Positions 40,132-48,730 of a DNA stretch of 64,000 nucleotides are shown piece by piece; the first letter of the stretch is position 1, and every line of letters begins with the position of its first letter. The position numbers and the translations under genes are program-made. Below the pieces are notes generated by a model. It was not told where the DNA came from. It made no database searches and worked only from the letters and a program-made list of their open reading frames with translations. The stretch covers positions 62,001 to 126,000 of the forward strand of contig JAPSLB010000005.1 in NCBI GenBank assembly GCA_031181145.1. Direction: 5' to 3'. This stretch comes from Microvirga sp. (GTDB lineage Bacteria; Pseudomonadota; Alphaproteobacteria; Rhizobiales; Beijerinckiaceae).

Positions 40132-40782
40132 TCAAAAGGACGCACCGCCGATGCAGCCTGTCCCCTGCTGCAATGAAAGGTCTGTCAGCAGATTGCGGAC
40201 AACAGCCTCATATTCCTCTCTCGCCTCCATATGGGACAGGGAGAGTTCGAGCACCCAGTCTTCCGACAGAGGAACGATGAAAGCCTCAACTGTCATGGGA
40301 CCGCCCGGGAGATGGCCATCGACCCAGGTCGCTGACCACCGGATCGCTCCAGGGGCGAGGGAGACAAGGGACACCGATTGTGCGGGACGGCCGAGAAGGT
40401 TCTCGTAGCCCTGCTGCAGCAGCGCCGCATCCCGGCTCGCCAGATCGGGCTGCGGCAAGCCATGGAGTTCATGCGAGGAGCGAAGGCTCACCACAAGCTC
40501 GGCATCGGACGACACCGATCTGAGGCGGGCCTCCAGGCCGCCTGTGGTGGAACGCCACTCCTGCGGCAGGGTAAATGAGAAGCACTGATCGGAACCGGCA
40601 CGGCCGGCCACGAGGGTCCGGCGAGACCGGGCATCGAACTGCACCTGAATGCCATCAGCGGGATCGAAGGACACCTGCGACTGCATCTTGGCTGCATAGA
40701 CCTTCGGCGCTCCGCACAGCGCGAACGCCAAGCCAATAATGCAAGACAGCCGCGCAAAGCTCTTGCCAAAGCTCTTGCCCAT
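40132..40782 (-). CDS. secreted protein of unknown function
   Basis: A 216-residue protein with a signal peptide (cleavage near VYA-AK, about 30). The mature part opens SQVSFDPADGIQVQFDARSR and ends GTGCIGGASF. There is no domain I recognise. A pair of cysteines (about 67 and 211) could form a disulfide. It is divergent from the mltB gene. The 151 bases between it and the kinase (39981-40131) contain no other feature. Confidence 0.75.
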   Translation of the reverse strand: MGKSFGKSFARLSCIIGLAFALCGAPKVYAAKMQSQVSFDPADGIQVQFDARSRRTLVAGRAGSDQCFSFTLPQEWRSTTGGLEARLRSVSSDAELVVSLRSSHELHGLPQPDLASRDAALLQQGYENLLGRPAQSVSLVSLAPGAIRWSATWVDGHLPGGPMTVEAFIVPLSEDWVLELSLSHMEAREEYEAVVRNLLTDLSLQQGTGCIGGASF

Positions 40783-40921
40783 GTCGCGATGATCCTCAAA
40801 CCGTGGTTCCGTTGATAGGAACGCTTGAGAACTGTGCCGGTTGCCTTGTCGGCCTTGGCCTTGAGTTGCCCGGCAATAGCCCTACCTCGCTCCAGATCCG
40901 AACGAATCTGGGAGAGAGCAC

Positions 40922-41755
40922 ATGCAGGCTTTGTTGCGCGCCTCGGTCACTGCAATCCTTCTTGCTGCGGCGGGACAGGCTTCGGCCGCGACCTGCCGGG
41001 ATCCCGCCGGGTTCGAGAAATGGCTCGGCGATATTGCGCAGGAGGCCGTTGCCCAAGGCATTTCGCCGGAGGCGGTCAGGCGGGGACTGACGGGTGTGAC
41101 ATTCGATCAGAGCGTCATCAAGCGTGATCGTGGTCAGGGCGTGTTCAAGCAGAGTTTCGCACAATTTGCGGGGCGCATGGTGTCCCCATCACGCCTCAAG
41201 GGCGGAGCAAGCATGCTCAAGAAGCATGCAGCCACCCTTGCGCGGATCGAACAGCGATACGGCGTACCGGCGCCCGTACTCGTGGCGATCTGGGGACTTG
41301 AGACTGATTTCGGCGCGGTGAAGGGCAAGCTCCCCGTCATCCGCTCCGTTGCGACCCTGGCCTATGATTGCCGCCGTTCGGAGTTCTTCCAGGCGCACCT
41401 TTTCGATGCCCTGCGCATCGTCGACCGGGGAGACCTGACGCCTGACGAGATGCGGGGCGCATGGGCCGGCGAGCTGGGACAGACCCAGTTCATGCCATCG
41501 AGTTACATGAAATATGCCGTCGACTTCGACGGAGATGGTCGCGCCGATCTGTTGCACAGCCCGGCCGACGTGCTGGCTTCGACGGCGAATTATCTGAAAG
41601 GGCACGGCTGGGTGAGAGGCGGCGATTGGGTGCCGGGCACACAGAATTTCGAAGCCATCCGCGCCTGGAACAAGTCGCAGGTCTACGCACAGACCATCGC
41701 CTATTACGCCACCAAGCTCGCCGGAAGGGACACATCGGCCTTCCAGAGCCAGTGA
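40922..41755 (+). CDS. mltB: MltB-type lytic murein transglycosylase
   Basis: Cleaves the glycan strands of peptidoglycan to give 1,6-anhydro ends. The 277-residue secreted protein starts with a signal peptide (MQALLRASVTAILLAAAGQA) and has the catalytic Glu in AIWGLETDFGAVKGKLPV, then AGELGQTQFMPSSYMKYAVD, DGDGRADLLHSPADVLAS and FEAIRAWNKSQVYAQTIAYY. It lacks the C-terminal peptidoglycan-binding domain found in longer family members. A bidirectional terminator follows. Confidence 0.93.
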   Translation: MQALLRASVTAILLAAAGQASAATCRDPAGFEKWLGDIAQEAVAQGISPEAVRRGLTGVTFDQSVIKRDRGQGVFKQSFAQFAGRMVSPSRLKGGASMLKKHAATLARIEQRYGVPAPVLVAIWGLETDFGAVKGKLPVIRSVATLAYDCRRSEFFQAHLFDALRIVDRGDLTPDEMRGAWAGELGQTQFMPSSYMKYAVDFDGDGRADLLHSPADVLASTANYLKGHGWVRGGDWVPGTQNFEAIRAWNKSQVYAQTIAYYATKLAGRDTSAFQSQ

Positions 41756-41770
41756 GCTTCACGAAAGGAA

Positions 41771-41797
41771 AAGGGCGGGCACAGCGGCCCGCCCTTC
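41771..41797. terminator. bidirectional terminator between mltB and the TRAP gene
   Basis: AAGGGCGGGC-ACAGCG-GCCCGCCCTT, a perfect 10 bp stem, with A-rich flank on the left and TTCTTG on the right. It serves the convergent genes at 41755 (plus) and 41816 (minus). Confidence 0.85.
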
Positions 41798-41815
41798 TTG
41801 ATGGAAGCCTTGCGA

Positions 41816-42904
41816 TCAGCCGCGGGCGCGGGCGCGGATCATGAAGGTGTCGTAGGCGTACTCGGCCACCTGGAACCAAAGATATTCCTCGCCGCGGAAG
41901 GCCTTGTAGCTGTCGTAGATCTTCTTGAAGTCGGGATTATTGGCCGAGATATCGTCATAGATCTCGTTGGCGGCCTTGTAGGCGGCTTCCATGATCTCCT
42001 GCGAGAAGGGACGCAGCTGCGCGCCGTTGCTGATCAGGTTGCGCAGACCCGCCGGATTCTTGGCGTCGTACTTGGCCTGCGTATCTACGTTCACGTAGCC
42101 TGCGGCAGCCTGCATGGCGGCCTGATAGGCCTTCGGCAGCTCGTTCCACTTCTGCAGATTGATGAACATGTGGATCGCCGGACCGCCCTCCCAGAAGCCC
42201 GGATAGTAATAGTAGGGCGCGACCTTGTTGAGACCGAGCTTGTCGTCATCGTAAGGCGCCACCCACTCGGCGGCATCGATGGTGCCGCGCTCGAGGGAGG
42301 GATAGAGGTCGCCGCCCGCGATCTGCTGCGGCACGACGCCGAGCTTCGCCATGATCTGGCCGGCGAGGCCCGCGATGCGCATCTTGAGGCCCTTGAGATC
42401 CTCGACGGTCTTGATCTCCTTGCGGAACCATCCGCCCATCTGCGCGCCGGTGTTACCCGCGGGCAGCGCGTAAAGATTATGCTTGGCATAGAACTCGTTC
42501 AGCAGGTCGTTGCCGCCGCCGTGATAGAGCCAAGCATTGGTCTGACGGGAGTTCAGGCCGAAGGGCAGATTGGTGCCGATGGCGAAGGTCGGATCCTTGC
42601 CGACATAATAGTAGGAGCACGTGTGCCCCATCTCGACCGTGCCGCCCGCGATCGCATCGGCGGCCTGCGGCGCCCCGACGATCTCGCCCGGGGCGAAGGG
42701 CTGGATCTGGAACTTGCCGTCGGTTGCTTCCGACACGAGCTTCGCGAAGGTCTCACCGCCTCCGAAAAGAGTATCGAGGGATTTCGGGAAGGCGGAGGTC
42801 ATGCGCCAACGGATTTCGGGAGCCGATTGGGCGATAGCCGGTTTGGCGATGGTTCCCGCTGCGGCACCGAGGGTGGCGGCTTTGAGGAATGCGCGGCGTT
42901 TCAT
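41816..42904 (-). CDS. TRAP transporter periplasmic binding protein (DctP-type), orphan
   Basis: A 362-residue substrate receptor. The Tat-type signal MKRRAFLKAATLGAAAGTIA (twin Arg) precedes the DctP fold: EIRWRMTSAFPKSLDTLFGG, YYVGKDPTFAIGTNLPFGLN, and GGNDLLNEFYAKHNLYALPA with GNTGAQMGGWF. TRAP-type importers need DctQ and DctM membrane subunits, which are not adjacent. The ligand is likely an organic acid, possibly a keto acid or an aromatic acid. The start at 42904 was preferred over one 15 codons upstream because of the Tat motif. It is flanked by unrelated genes. Confidence 0.9.
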   Translation of the reverse strand: MKRRAFLKAATLGAAAGTIAKPAIAQSAPEIRWRMTSAFPKSLDTLFGGGETFAKLVSEATDGKFQIQPFAPGEIVGAPQAADAIAGGTVEMGHTCSYYYVGKDPTFAIGTNLPFGLNSRQTNAWLYHGGGNDLLNEFYAKHNLYALPAGNTGAQMGGWFRKEIKTVEDLKGLKMRIAGLAGQIMAKLGVVPQQIAGGDLYPSLERGTIDAAEWVAPYDDDKLGLNKVAPYYYYPGFWEGGPAIHMFINLQKWNELPKAYQAAMQAAAGYVNVDTQAKYDAKNPAGLRNLISNGAQLRPFSQEIMEAAYKAANEIYDDISANNPDFKKIYDSYKAFRGEEYLWFQVAEYAYDTFMIRARARG

Positions 42905-43086
42905 GGCGTCTCTTTCACGAATGAAGATTTCAACGCGCCGGAGAGACATAAAGTTTCAACCAAGCGCCTTGAAACGCAAAAAGGAGACACCGTCATAAGG
43001 ATCTAAGCCGGAAAGAGCACTGCTCTGGGAGCAGAAGACACATGCATGTAAGGCATGCCTCCCCTGCGCGAAGCGGAATCCTCAGA

Positions 43087-43260
43087 CTAAAAGATAAGCT
43101 CGCCCGCGCCCCATGCCAGCAGCACGAGAATGACGAAAGCGAGCAGGAAGAGGCCGAACAGGACCTTGGCGATCGTCTTGGCGCCCGAAGCGACGCCTGT
43201 GAAACCCATGGCGCCCGCGACCAGCGACACCACGAGAAAGATCAGGGCCCATTTCAGCAT
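43087..43260 (-). CDS. DUF1328 small membrane protein (YtjA-like)
   Basis: A 57-residue protein too short for common gene finders. It begins [20 protein letters not shown], runs through [20 protein letters not shown] and ends [11 protein letters not shown]. Two predicted membrane helices separated by a small polar turn fit the DUF1328/YtjA family. An overlapping frame on the same strand at 43082-43267 is not the real product. Function unknown; members are common in envelope-stress contexts. It precedes the helicase gene in the minus direction with a 173 bp gap to the left-hand gene. Confidence 0.85.
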   Translation of the reverse strand: MLKWALIFLVVSLVAGAMGFTGVASGAKTIAKVLFGLFLLAFVILVLLAWGAGELIF

Positions 43261-43355
43261 CGTGCAAGCCTCGTCAACGGTTCAGCTTGATGTATAAGCG
43301 CCCAGCTTGGCCTGGGTTCCCTTGCCCGGCTCCGCCCGTCCGGCCGGTCCGCCGG

Positions 43356-44447
43356 TCACATCACCACGGTCACCTTGTCGGCGGCGCGGGTCAGCCCCGT
43401 GTAGAGCCAGCGGCTGCGATGCTCGCGGAAGGCATAGGATTCGTCGAAGAGCACCAGGTCATCCCATTGCGAGCCCTGAGCCTTGTGAACCGTCAGAGCA
43501 TAGCCGTAGGTGAATTCATCGGATTCGCGGCGCAAGGCGAAGGGCACCTCTTCCTCCGTACCCTCGAAGAAGGCTTTGTGAACCGCAACCTCCACGGATC
43601 TCCGGCGCGCATCGTCATCCGACACGACATCCATCCGGATGAAGTCGTTGCGGATGCCGCGCAGCGCCTGGATGCTCCAGGTGCCGCCGTTGAGAAGCCC
43701 CTTCGTCTTGTCGTTGCGCAGGCATACGAGCTTCTCGCCCGCAGCCGGCATCGGATCGCGATAGCCGTTCAGTTCGCGCAGACGCGTATTGTAGAGGCGG
43801 CGCGTTTTGTTGAGTCCCACCAGCACCTGATCAGCCGCCATGACGGCGGCGGCATCGATGTCGCGGCGGCGGATGATGCGGCTTTCGCCATAGGTGCCCG
43901 GCTCGAGCCGTCCGCCCTCCCGCACCCTCATGGACAGATGAACGATCGGATTGTCCTTCGCCTGTCGATGCACCTCGGTCAGCATCACGTCCGGCTCAGC
44001 CTCGGTGAAGAAGCCTCCCCCCTTCACGGGCGGCAATTGCGCCGGGTCGCCGAGCACGAGGACCGGCTTGCCGAAGGACAGAAGATCGCGCCCCAGCTCC
44101 TCATCGACCATGGAGCATTCGTCGATCACGATGAGGTCGGATTTGGCTGCCTGGCTCTGCCGGTTGATGACGAATTGCGGCCCGTTCTCATCGCCCTCCC
44201 GCGAACGGTAGATCATGGAATGGATAGTGGATGCATCCGCGCATCCCTTGCTGCGCAGGACAAGGGCCGCCTTGCCCGTATAGGCGCCGAAAGCCACTTC
44301 TCCATCGACACCCTCGGCGACGTGGCGGGCAAGTGTCGTCTTGCCGGTGCCCGCGTAGCCGAAGAGGCGGAAGACGGGACGATCTCCGCGCCTGAGCCAA
44401 TCGGCGACGGCCTTCAAAGCGGCGTCTTGCTGCGGCGACCAGGTCAT
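43356..44447 (-). CDS. RecD-like ATP-dependent helicase (AAA family)
   Basis: A 363-residue UvrD/RecD-type SF1 helicase core. Walker A is LFGYAGTGKTTLARHVAEGV (about 28-47), Walker B is LIVIDECSMVDEELGRDLLS, the Q/LPPV motif is LGDPAQLPPVKGGGFF, and the C-terminal helicase motifs include TYGYALTVHKAQGSQWDDLV. It is smaller than RecD2 and lacks the N-terminal HhH extensions, so it may be a nuclease-less accessory helicase. It overlaps the EamA transporter gene by 4 bp. Confidence 0.9.
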   Translation of the reverse strand: MTWSPQQDAALKAVADWLRRGDRPVFRLFGYAGTGKTTLARHVAEGVDGEVAFGAYTGKAALVLRSKGCADASTIHSMIYRSREGDENGPQFVINRQSQAAKSDLIVIDECSMVDEELGRDLLSFGKPVLVLGDPAQLPPVKGGGFFTEAEPDVMLTEVHRQAKDNPIVHLSMRVREGGRLEPGTYGESRIIRRRDIDAAAVMAADQVLVGLNKTRRLYNTRLRELNGYRDPMPAAGEKLVCLRNDKTKGLLNGGTWSIQALRGIRNDFIRMDVVSDDDARRRSVEVAVHKAFFEGTEEEVPFALRRESDEFTYGYALTVHKAQGSQWDDLVLFDESYAFREHRSRWLYTGLTRAADKVTVVM

Positions 44448-45322
44448 GACGATTTCGCCTCGCGGTTGAGATTGTAGAGCAGGCCCACCACGATGCAGGC
44501 GCTGCCGAGAAACACGTAAGGATCGAGCGGCTCACCATAGAGTTGCCAGCCGACGAAGGCGATCAGCGGAATGCGCATGAAGTCGAGCGGCACCACCATG
44601 GTGGCATCACCCCGGCGATAGGCATTGGTCAGGCAATAATGCGAGAGCAGGCCGCCTGCGCAGAGCCCCGCGAGAGGCAGGATATGGATCGGCTCGATGG
44701 AGAGCCAGAAGGCGCGACCCACGCCGGCGAGGTTCATGGGAAGCTGCAGAAGGTTCATGAAGAAGAGGATCGAGAAGGTGCTCTCCGTCCGGGTCAGCCG
44801 CTTGGTCATGATGGCCACGAGCGCGAAGGAGAACGCCACGCCAAGCATCAGAAAGCTGGCCGGTTGCAAGGTTTCCACGCCGGGACGAAGGATGATCAGC
44901 ACCCCTGCAAAACCCAGCACGACAGCCACGAAACGTCCCCATGTCATGCGCTCCTGAAGCAGCGGTATCGCCAGCAGAGCGACCCATGCGGGCGCCGTGA
45001 ACTCAAGAGCGAAAACGGTCGCGAGCGGCAGAAGCGTGAGGCTGAACGTCCATCCGTCGGTGCCGGCGAAATGCAGGACGTTGCGTGTGAGATGAAGCGA
45101 GAAACGCCGTGGCTTCAACCCGGGTCTCAGCCCCGGCTTGATCCCTGCGAGCGCGAGCAGGATCGCAACGCCGGCGAGATTGCGGATCGCCAGCATTTCG
45201 AAAACCGAGAATGCGGGCGCGAGCGCGCGGACGGCGACGGCGGTCGCCGAGAAGGCAAGGAGCGCGCCGCTCATCCAGGCGACGACGGCGAGAAGATTGC
45301 GATGAGGCAAGCTGGAGACCAC
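44444..45322 (-). CDS. EamA/DMT-family transporter
   Basis: A 292-residue 10-helix drug/metabolite transporter. Two EamA repeats are visible, the first beginning LAVVAWMSGALLAFSATAVA and the second near FLMLGVAFSFALVAIMTKRL. Cargo is unknown. It overlaps the downstream helicase gene (ATGA), so they are transcribed together, although no functional link is apparent. The start follows a modest purine-rich sequence. Confidence 0.88.
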   Translation of the reverse strand: MVSSLPHRNLLAVVAWMSGALLAFSATAVAVRALAPAFSVFEMLAIRNLAGVAILLALAGIKPGLRPGLKPRRFSLHLTRNVLHFAGTDGWTFSLTLLPLATVFALEFTAPAWVALLAIPLLQERMTWGRFVAVVLGFAGVLIILRPGVETLQPASFLMLGVAFSFALVAIMTKRLTRTESTFSILFFMNLLQLPMNLAGVGRAFWLSIEPIHILPLAGLCAGGLLSHYCLTNAYRRGDATMVVPLDFMRIPLIAFVGWQLYGEPLDPYVFLGSACIVVGLLYNLNREAKSS

Positions 45323-45959
45323 GAAGACATGATTGACGCCTTTCGCTTACCGCGCCTTGCGAACCGCGTGAAGAGTCGAGCGGGAGGCAGGTTGCCGCGT
45401 GCAGACGACACGTGAACCGGAGCGCTCGCTTCAGCACCCCTGTCTTGTCGCTACGTCATGATGCCCGTGAGGTGATTCTTGAGTCGCTCGACGCGTCCAT
45501 GCACGTCCGCCCCACCTCCGACCGACATTTTTTCCGAGCGGAGCAATGAAATTTTTTGCACTCGAAAACCGTCCGGAATACGCCGGCGAAAACATGATTC
45601 ACCTCTCTCGCGGAGAGACGCTTCCGGCATGCGCCACAGGTTGCCGCATACGTTTTTTCCGACCAGCCGTCGCAGCCATAAGTGATTGATTTTAAAAGAC
45701 TTATAAGTAGCGAAGCGAACTAGTCTGGTAGATCCAAAGTGATGGTGAGGAGTCCCAAGAAGAGACTCTTCGTGTCGGATCGCGCGCCTTCTATCGCCTG
45801 CTGCAAGCGCAAGTTCATGCTGCTGTGGGCGTCAAAGTATCCACAGAAAAAGTACGAATTCTACTTTCTACACTTTCCGTTAATCGGAACCCGCTTGGTA
45901 TAACGACGTTGCCTTGCAAGCGTGACGGTTGCACGCGAAGGCCCTTGAAGGAGGCGGCT
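45323..45959. other. 637-bp gap upstream of the histone H1-like gene (regulatory region)
   Basis: The stretch has no convincing gene; short frames here (for example ATG 45742, 54 codons) lack family resemblance. The right half is unusually AT-rich (GTACGAATTCTACTTTCTACACTTTCCGTTAATC) and probably holds the promoter of the histone-like gene. Near 45832 one near-match to a DnaA box (GTATCCACA) is present. It may contain a long 5' leader. Confidence 0.4.
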
Positions 45960-46607
45960 ATGCCGACAGACAACAAGAACCCGCTGACAGCGTTGTTCAC
46001 GGGTGATACCGGTGCGACCAGCACCAAGAAAACCAGCGGAGCCAAGAGAGGCTCCAAGACGGCTGCGAAGAAGGCCAGCACGTCCTCGGCTCGCAAGAGC
46101 ACGAAGTCGGCCGGCACGAAGACCGCTGCCAAGAAGACGGCTGCTAAGAAGACTGCCGCCAAGAAGACATCGGCCAAGTCGGCCGCGAAGTCCTCGGCGA
46201 AGTCCTCCGGCACGAAGACGGCTGCTAAGAAGACAGCTGCCAGGAAGACGTCGGCCAAATCGGCCGCGAAGTCCCCGGCGAAGTCCTCCGGCACCAGGAC
46301 CGCTGCCAAGAAGACAGCTGCCAAGAAGACCACGGCGAAGAAGACTGCTGCGAAGTCGACCTCCCGGTCGGCTGCGAAGAAGTCCACCGCTCGCACCGCG
46401 TCGGCTCGCTCGACCGCGGCTCGCAAGCCTGCAGCCCGCAGCACCAGCCGCGGCGCGGCGAAATCTTCCGCCAAGAAGACGGCAACCAAAACGACGAAGC
46501 GCGCGGCCGCTGCGTCCAGCCGCACTTCCGCTACGAAGAAGTCCGGCAAGGTCGCCAAGCGCTCGACGAGCGCTCGCAAGAGCCCCTCGAAGGCTCGTAA
46601 GCGCTAA
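45960..46607 (+). CDS. Histone H1-like, Lys/Ala-rich DNA-binding protein
   Basis: A 215-residue basic protein dominated by Ala, Lys, Ser and Thr, with repeating AAKKTAAKKT-type units and two near-copies of SAKSAAKSxAKSSGTxTAAKK (about 75-120). Eukaryotic H1-tail-like proteins of this kind (HctB/AlgP type) bind and condense DNA. The N-terminus MPTDNKNPLTALFTGD is ordinary and may be a separate contact. A strong ribosome-binding site (GAAGGAGGCGGCT) supports ATG 45960. The gene has a long AT-rich 5' region and a perfect bidirectional terminator behind it. Repeats make its length prone to change between strains. Confidence 0.88.
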   Translation: MPTDNKNPLTALFTGDTGATSTKKTSGAKRGSKTAAKKASTSSARKSTKSAGTKTAAKKTAAKKTAAKKTSAKSAAKSSAKSSGTKTAAKKTAARKTSAKSAAKSPAKSSGTRTAAKKTAAKKTTAKKTAAKSTSRSAAKKSTARTASARSTAARKPAARSTSRGAAKSSAKKTATKTTKRAAAASSRTSATKKSGKVAKRSTSARKSPSKARKR

Positions 46608-46666
46608 GTCAAGCACGCCCCGTGCGCCAGGATCGGGTTCAGCCCGTCGAGTGGCGCATGGGCCTA

Positions 46667-46697
46667 AAAAATCGCCCGGTGAAAACCGGGCGATTTT
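46667..46697. terminator. bidirectional terminator between histone-like and PRC-barrel genes
   Basis: AAAAATCGCCCGGT-GAAA-ACCGGGCGATTTT, a perfect 13-base stem with A-run on one side and T-run on the other, between two convergent genes. Confidence 0.92.
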
Positions 46698-46719
46698 CGT
46701 TTTCAGGCTGCTTCGGAAT

Positions 46720-47130
46720 CTAGCGGCCGGTGCTCATGGGATCACTCTCACCCCAATACGGAGTGGCGTTGTAGTAGCGGTGCACATGCTCCTCCCATTC
46801 ACGGTCGTAGGAAGCATCATGCCCCTCGGCCGTCCGGCGGGGCGCGCCACGCAGCTGGTCTTCGGTCAGATTGAGCTCATAGGCGTCAAGCTCGACGTTG
46901 TATTTCAGGACGCTCCAGGGGAGGGTGTAGTATTCCTCGCCAAGGCCCATGAAACCGCCGAAGCTCATGACCGCATAAGCGACCTTGCCGGACCGTTTCT
47001 CAATCATCACGCGCTCGATCGTCCCGATCTTCTCGCCGTCCGAGCGGCGAACCGGGGTGCCTTCCACCTTGTCGCTGGCGATCAGGCTGCGGGTTTCGCG
47101 GAGGTCGCCGCTTTGTACCGTTGTCTCCAT
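46720..47130 (-). CDS. PRC-barrel domain protein
   Basis: A 136-residue protein with one PRC-barrel (about 12-80): LIASDKVEGTPVRRSDGEKI, GTIERVMIEKRSGKVAYAVM, and YYTLPWSVLKYNVELDAYEL. PRC-barrels in alphaproteobacteria occur in photosynthetic reaction-centre H subunits and in stress or envelope proteins. The C-terminal 45 residues have Trp/Tyr-rich, acidic character (YDREWEEHVHRYYNATPYW). Function unknown. It has a convergent neighbour behind a terminator and no operon partner. Confidence 0.85.
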   Translation of the reverse strand: METTVQSGDLRETRSLIASDKVEGTPVRRSDGEKIGTIERVMIEKRSGKVAYAVMSFGGFMGLGEEYYTLPWSVLKYNVELDAYELNLTEDQLRGAPRRTAEGHDASYDREWEEHVHRYYNATPYWGESDPMSTGR

Positions 47131-47329
47131 TCTCTCGCTCCCTTCATCTCTAAGGTCTAAGGCAACGCTCGGGCCACGGAGCCGTTCCGACTGGAAGCCT
47201 CGCGTTTCCCAGGACTCACAAGGCTTTTACGGTTCTTCCCACCTGCCGTATCAAGCGCTGCCATAGGAACCCCGCCATTGCCCTCACGTTGACCCTCGCT
47301 CTTGCCCCAGGACAACGAAGGAGATTGCC

Positions 47330-48493
47330 ATGCCCGTTCGCCAGAAGCCGGTCGAGGAGCAAGTGGTCGTCATCACGGGTGCCTCCAGCGGTATCGGTCT
47401 CGCGACAGCGCATCATTTTGCGTCGCGCGGCGCCAAGGGCCTCGTTCTGGCAGCCCGTAACGAGGAGGCCTTGCGCAAGGTCGCCGGTGAACTCAGCCGG
47501 GGCGGTACCCGCGCCATCGCGGCGCCTGCGGATGTGAGCAAGCGCGAGGATCTGGAGCGGATCGCCCGCACCGCCATCGACACGTTCGGAGGATTCGACA
47601 CCTGGGTGAACGATGCCGCCGTCGCTCTCTACGGGACCCTCGACAAGATCCCCTTGGAGGATCAGCGGCAGCTCTTCGAAGTGAATTACTGGGGCGTGGT
47701 CAACGGCTCGCTCATCGCAGCGGAACACCTGCGCAACCGCGGCGGCACCATCATCAATGTCGGCAGCGTTCTCTCCGAGCGCACCATGATGCTGCAGACG
47801 CAGTACTCGGCGTCGAAACATGCGGTGAAGGCTTTCACCGACGGGCTGCGGATGGAGCTGGAATATCAGGAGGCGCCGGTCGCGGTGACTCTCATCAAGC
47901 CCTCCTCCATCGATACGCCCTATGTCGAACATGCCCGCAACTATCTCGACAAGGAGGCGGCCGTACCGCCGCCGGCCTACGATCCGCATCTGGTCGCCAA
48001 GGCGATCGTCTTCGCGGCCGAGCACCGCAGGCGCGAACTCACCATCGGCTTCGGCGGATGGGTCATCGGCGCCATGGGCAAGGTCGCGCCGCGCATGATG
48101 GACAAGGCCATGGAACTGACGGGCTACGGCGCTCAGACGACCAACCAGCCCGAGCGCCGGCAGATGCACGACAATCTCTACCGCGCGCGAGAAGACGGCG
48201 ACATGTATTCGTCGCTTCCCGGCGAACCGCGCAAGACAAGCCTGCTGCTCGAGGCGCAGCTCCATCCCTTCGCGACCGCAGCCGTTCTGGCAGGCGTCGG
48301 CGCCATGATCGCAAGCATGTTCCTCGCCCCGTTCATGACCGGCTCGCGCCCCGCTGCCAGCGCGAAGCGCCCGATGCCGCGTTACCAGCCCACCATGCGC
48401 CGCACCGGCAACGGACACGACAAACGCACCATGGGTCCTGGCCATATCAGCCAGCGTAGCGCCAGCGAGGGCCGGCCGCAGCCGCGCCATTGA
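47330..48493 (+). CDS. SDR-family oxidoreductase with C-terminal membrane tail
   Basis: A 387-residue SDR. The Rossmann loop is VVVITGASSGIGLATAHHFA and the NAG-equivalent is VNDAAVALYG. The active Ser is in INVGSVLSERTM, and the YxxxK motif is in YSASKHAVKAFTDGLRM. After about 250 residues the usual fold ends and a long extension follows, with a likely membrane helix (FATAAVLAGVGAMIASMFLA, about 323-342) and a basic tail. This architecture suggests a membrane-tethered reductase. Substrate unknown. Confidence 0.86.
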   Translation: MPVRQKPVEEQVVVITGASSGIGLATAHHFASRGAKGLVLAARNEEALRKVAGELSRGGTRAIAAPADVSKREDLERIARTAIDTFGGFDTWVNDAAVALYGTLDKIPLEDQRQLFEVNYWGVVNGSLIAAEHLRNRGGTIINVGSVLSERTMMLQTQYSASKHAVKAFTDGLRMELEYQEAPVAVTLIKPSSIDTPYVEHARNYLDKEAAVPPPAYDPHLVAKAIVFAAEHRRRELTIGFGGWVIGAMGKVAPRMMDKAMELTGYGAQTTNQPERRQMHDNLYRAREDGDMYSSLPGEPRKTSLLLEAQLHPFATAAVLAGVGAMIASMFLAPFMTGSRPAASAKRPMPRYQPTMRRTGNGHDKRTMGPGHISQRSASEGRPQPRH

Positions 48494-48544
48494 TGCTGAC
48501 GGCAGAGTGTCGACGCTGCAGGGTCGCGACGCCGATTCATCCCG

Positions 48545-48634
48545 CATGGCCGGGCCTGTCCCGGCCATCCCTTTATCGAAAAGGCGCGGCGTCTCACCGC
48601 ACCGGGATCACCGGTGCGGGGCCGGCGATGACGA
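48545..48634. repeat. dispersed intergenic palindromic repeat, copy 7 (archetype)
   Basis: CATGGCCGGGCCTGTCCCGGCCAT is followed by a linker and GGGATCACCGGTGCGGGGCCGGCGATGAC. Both arms are self-complementary over 10 or more bases, and it is the best-preserved copy in the window. It lies in the 237 bp gap between the SDR and mepA genes, which has no gene. Confidence 0.82.
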
Positions 48635-48730
48635 CAGAGAGAAGCCTGGCGACAGGAGGGCGCTTCGTGTGACGTATCGCCCGCGCGGAACCTGGATCCA
48701 CTTTTGCGCACGATGCGCTAGCCTTTCTGC

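Noticed and set aside
45742..45906. 54-codon plus-strand frame in the histone-like upstream region
   Set aside because: No ribosome-binding site and no resemblance to any protein. It is in an AT-rich promoter-like stretch.
46003..47160. Arg/Pro-rich frame overlapping the histone H1-like gene
   Set aside because: It is a frame shadow of the AAKKT repeats. The histone-like frame has a strong ribosome-binding site and ends before a terminator.
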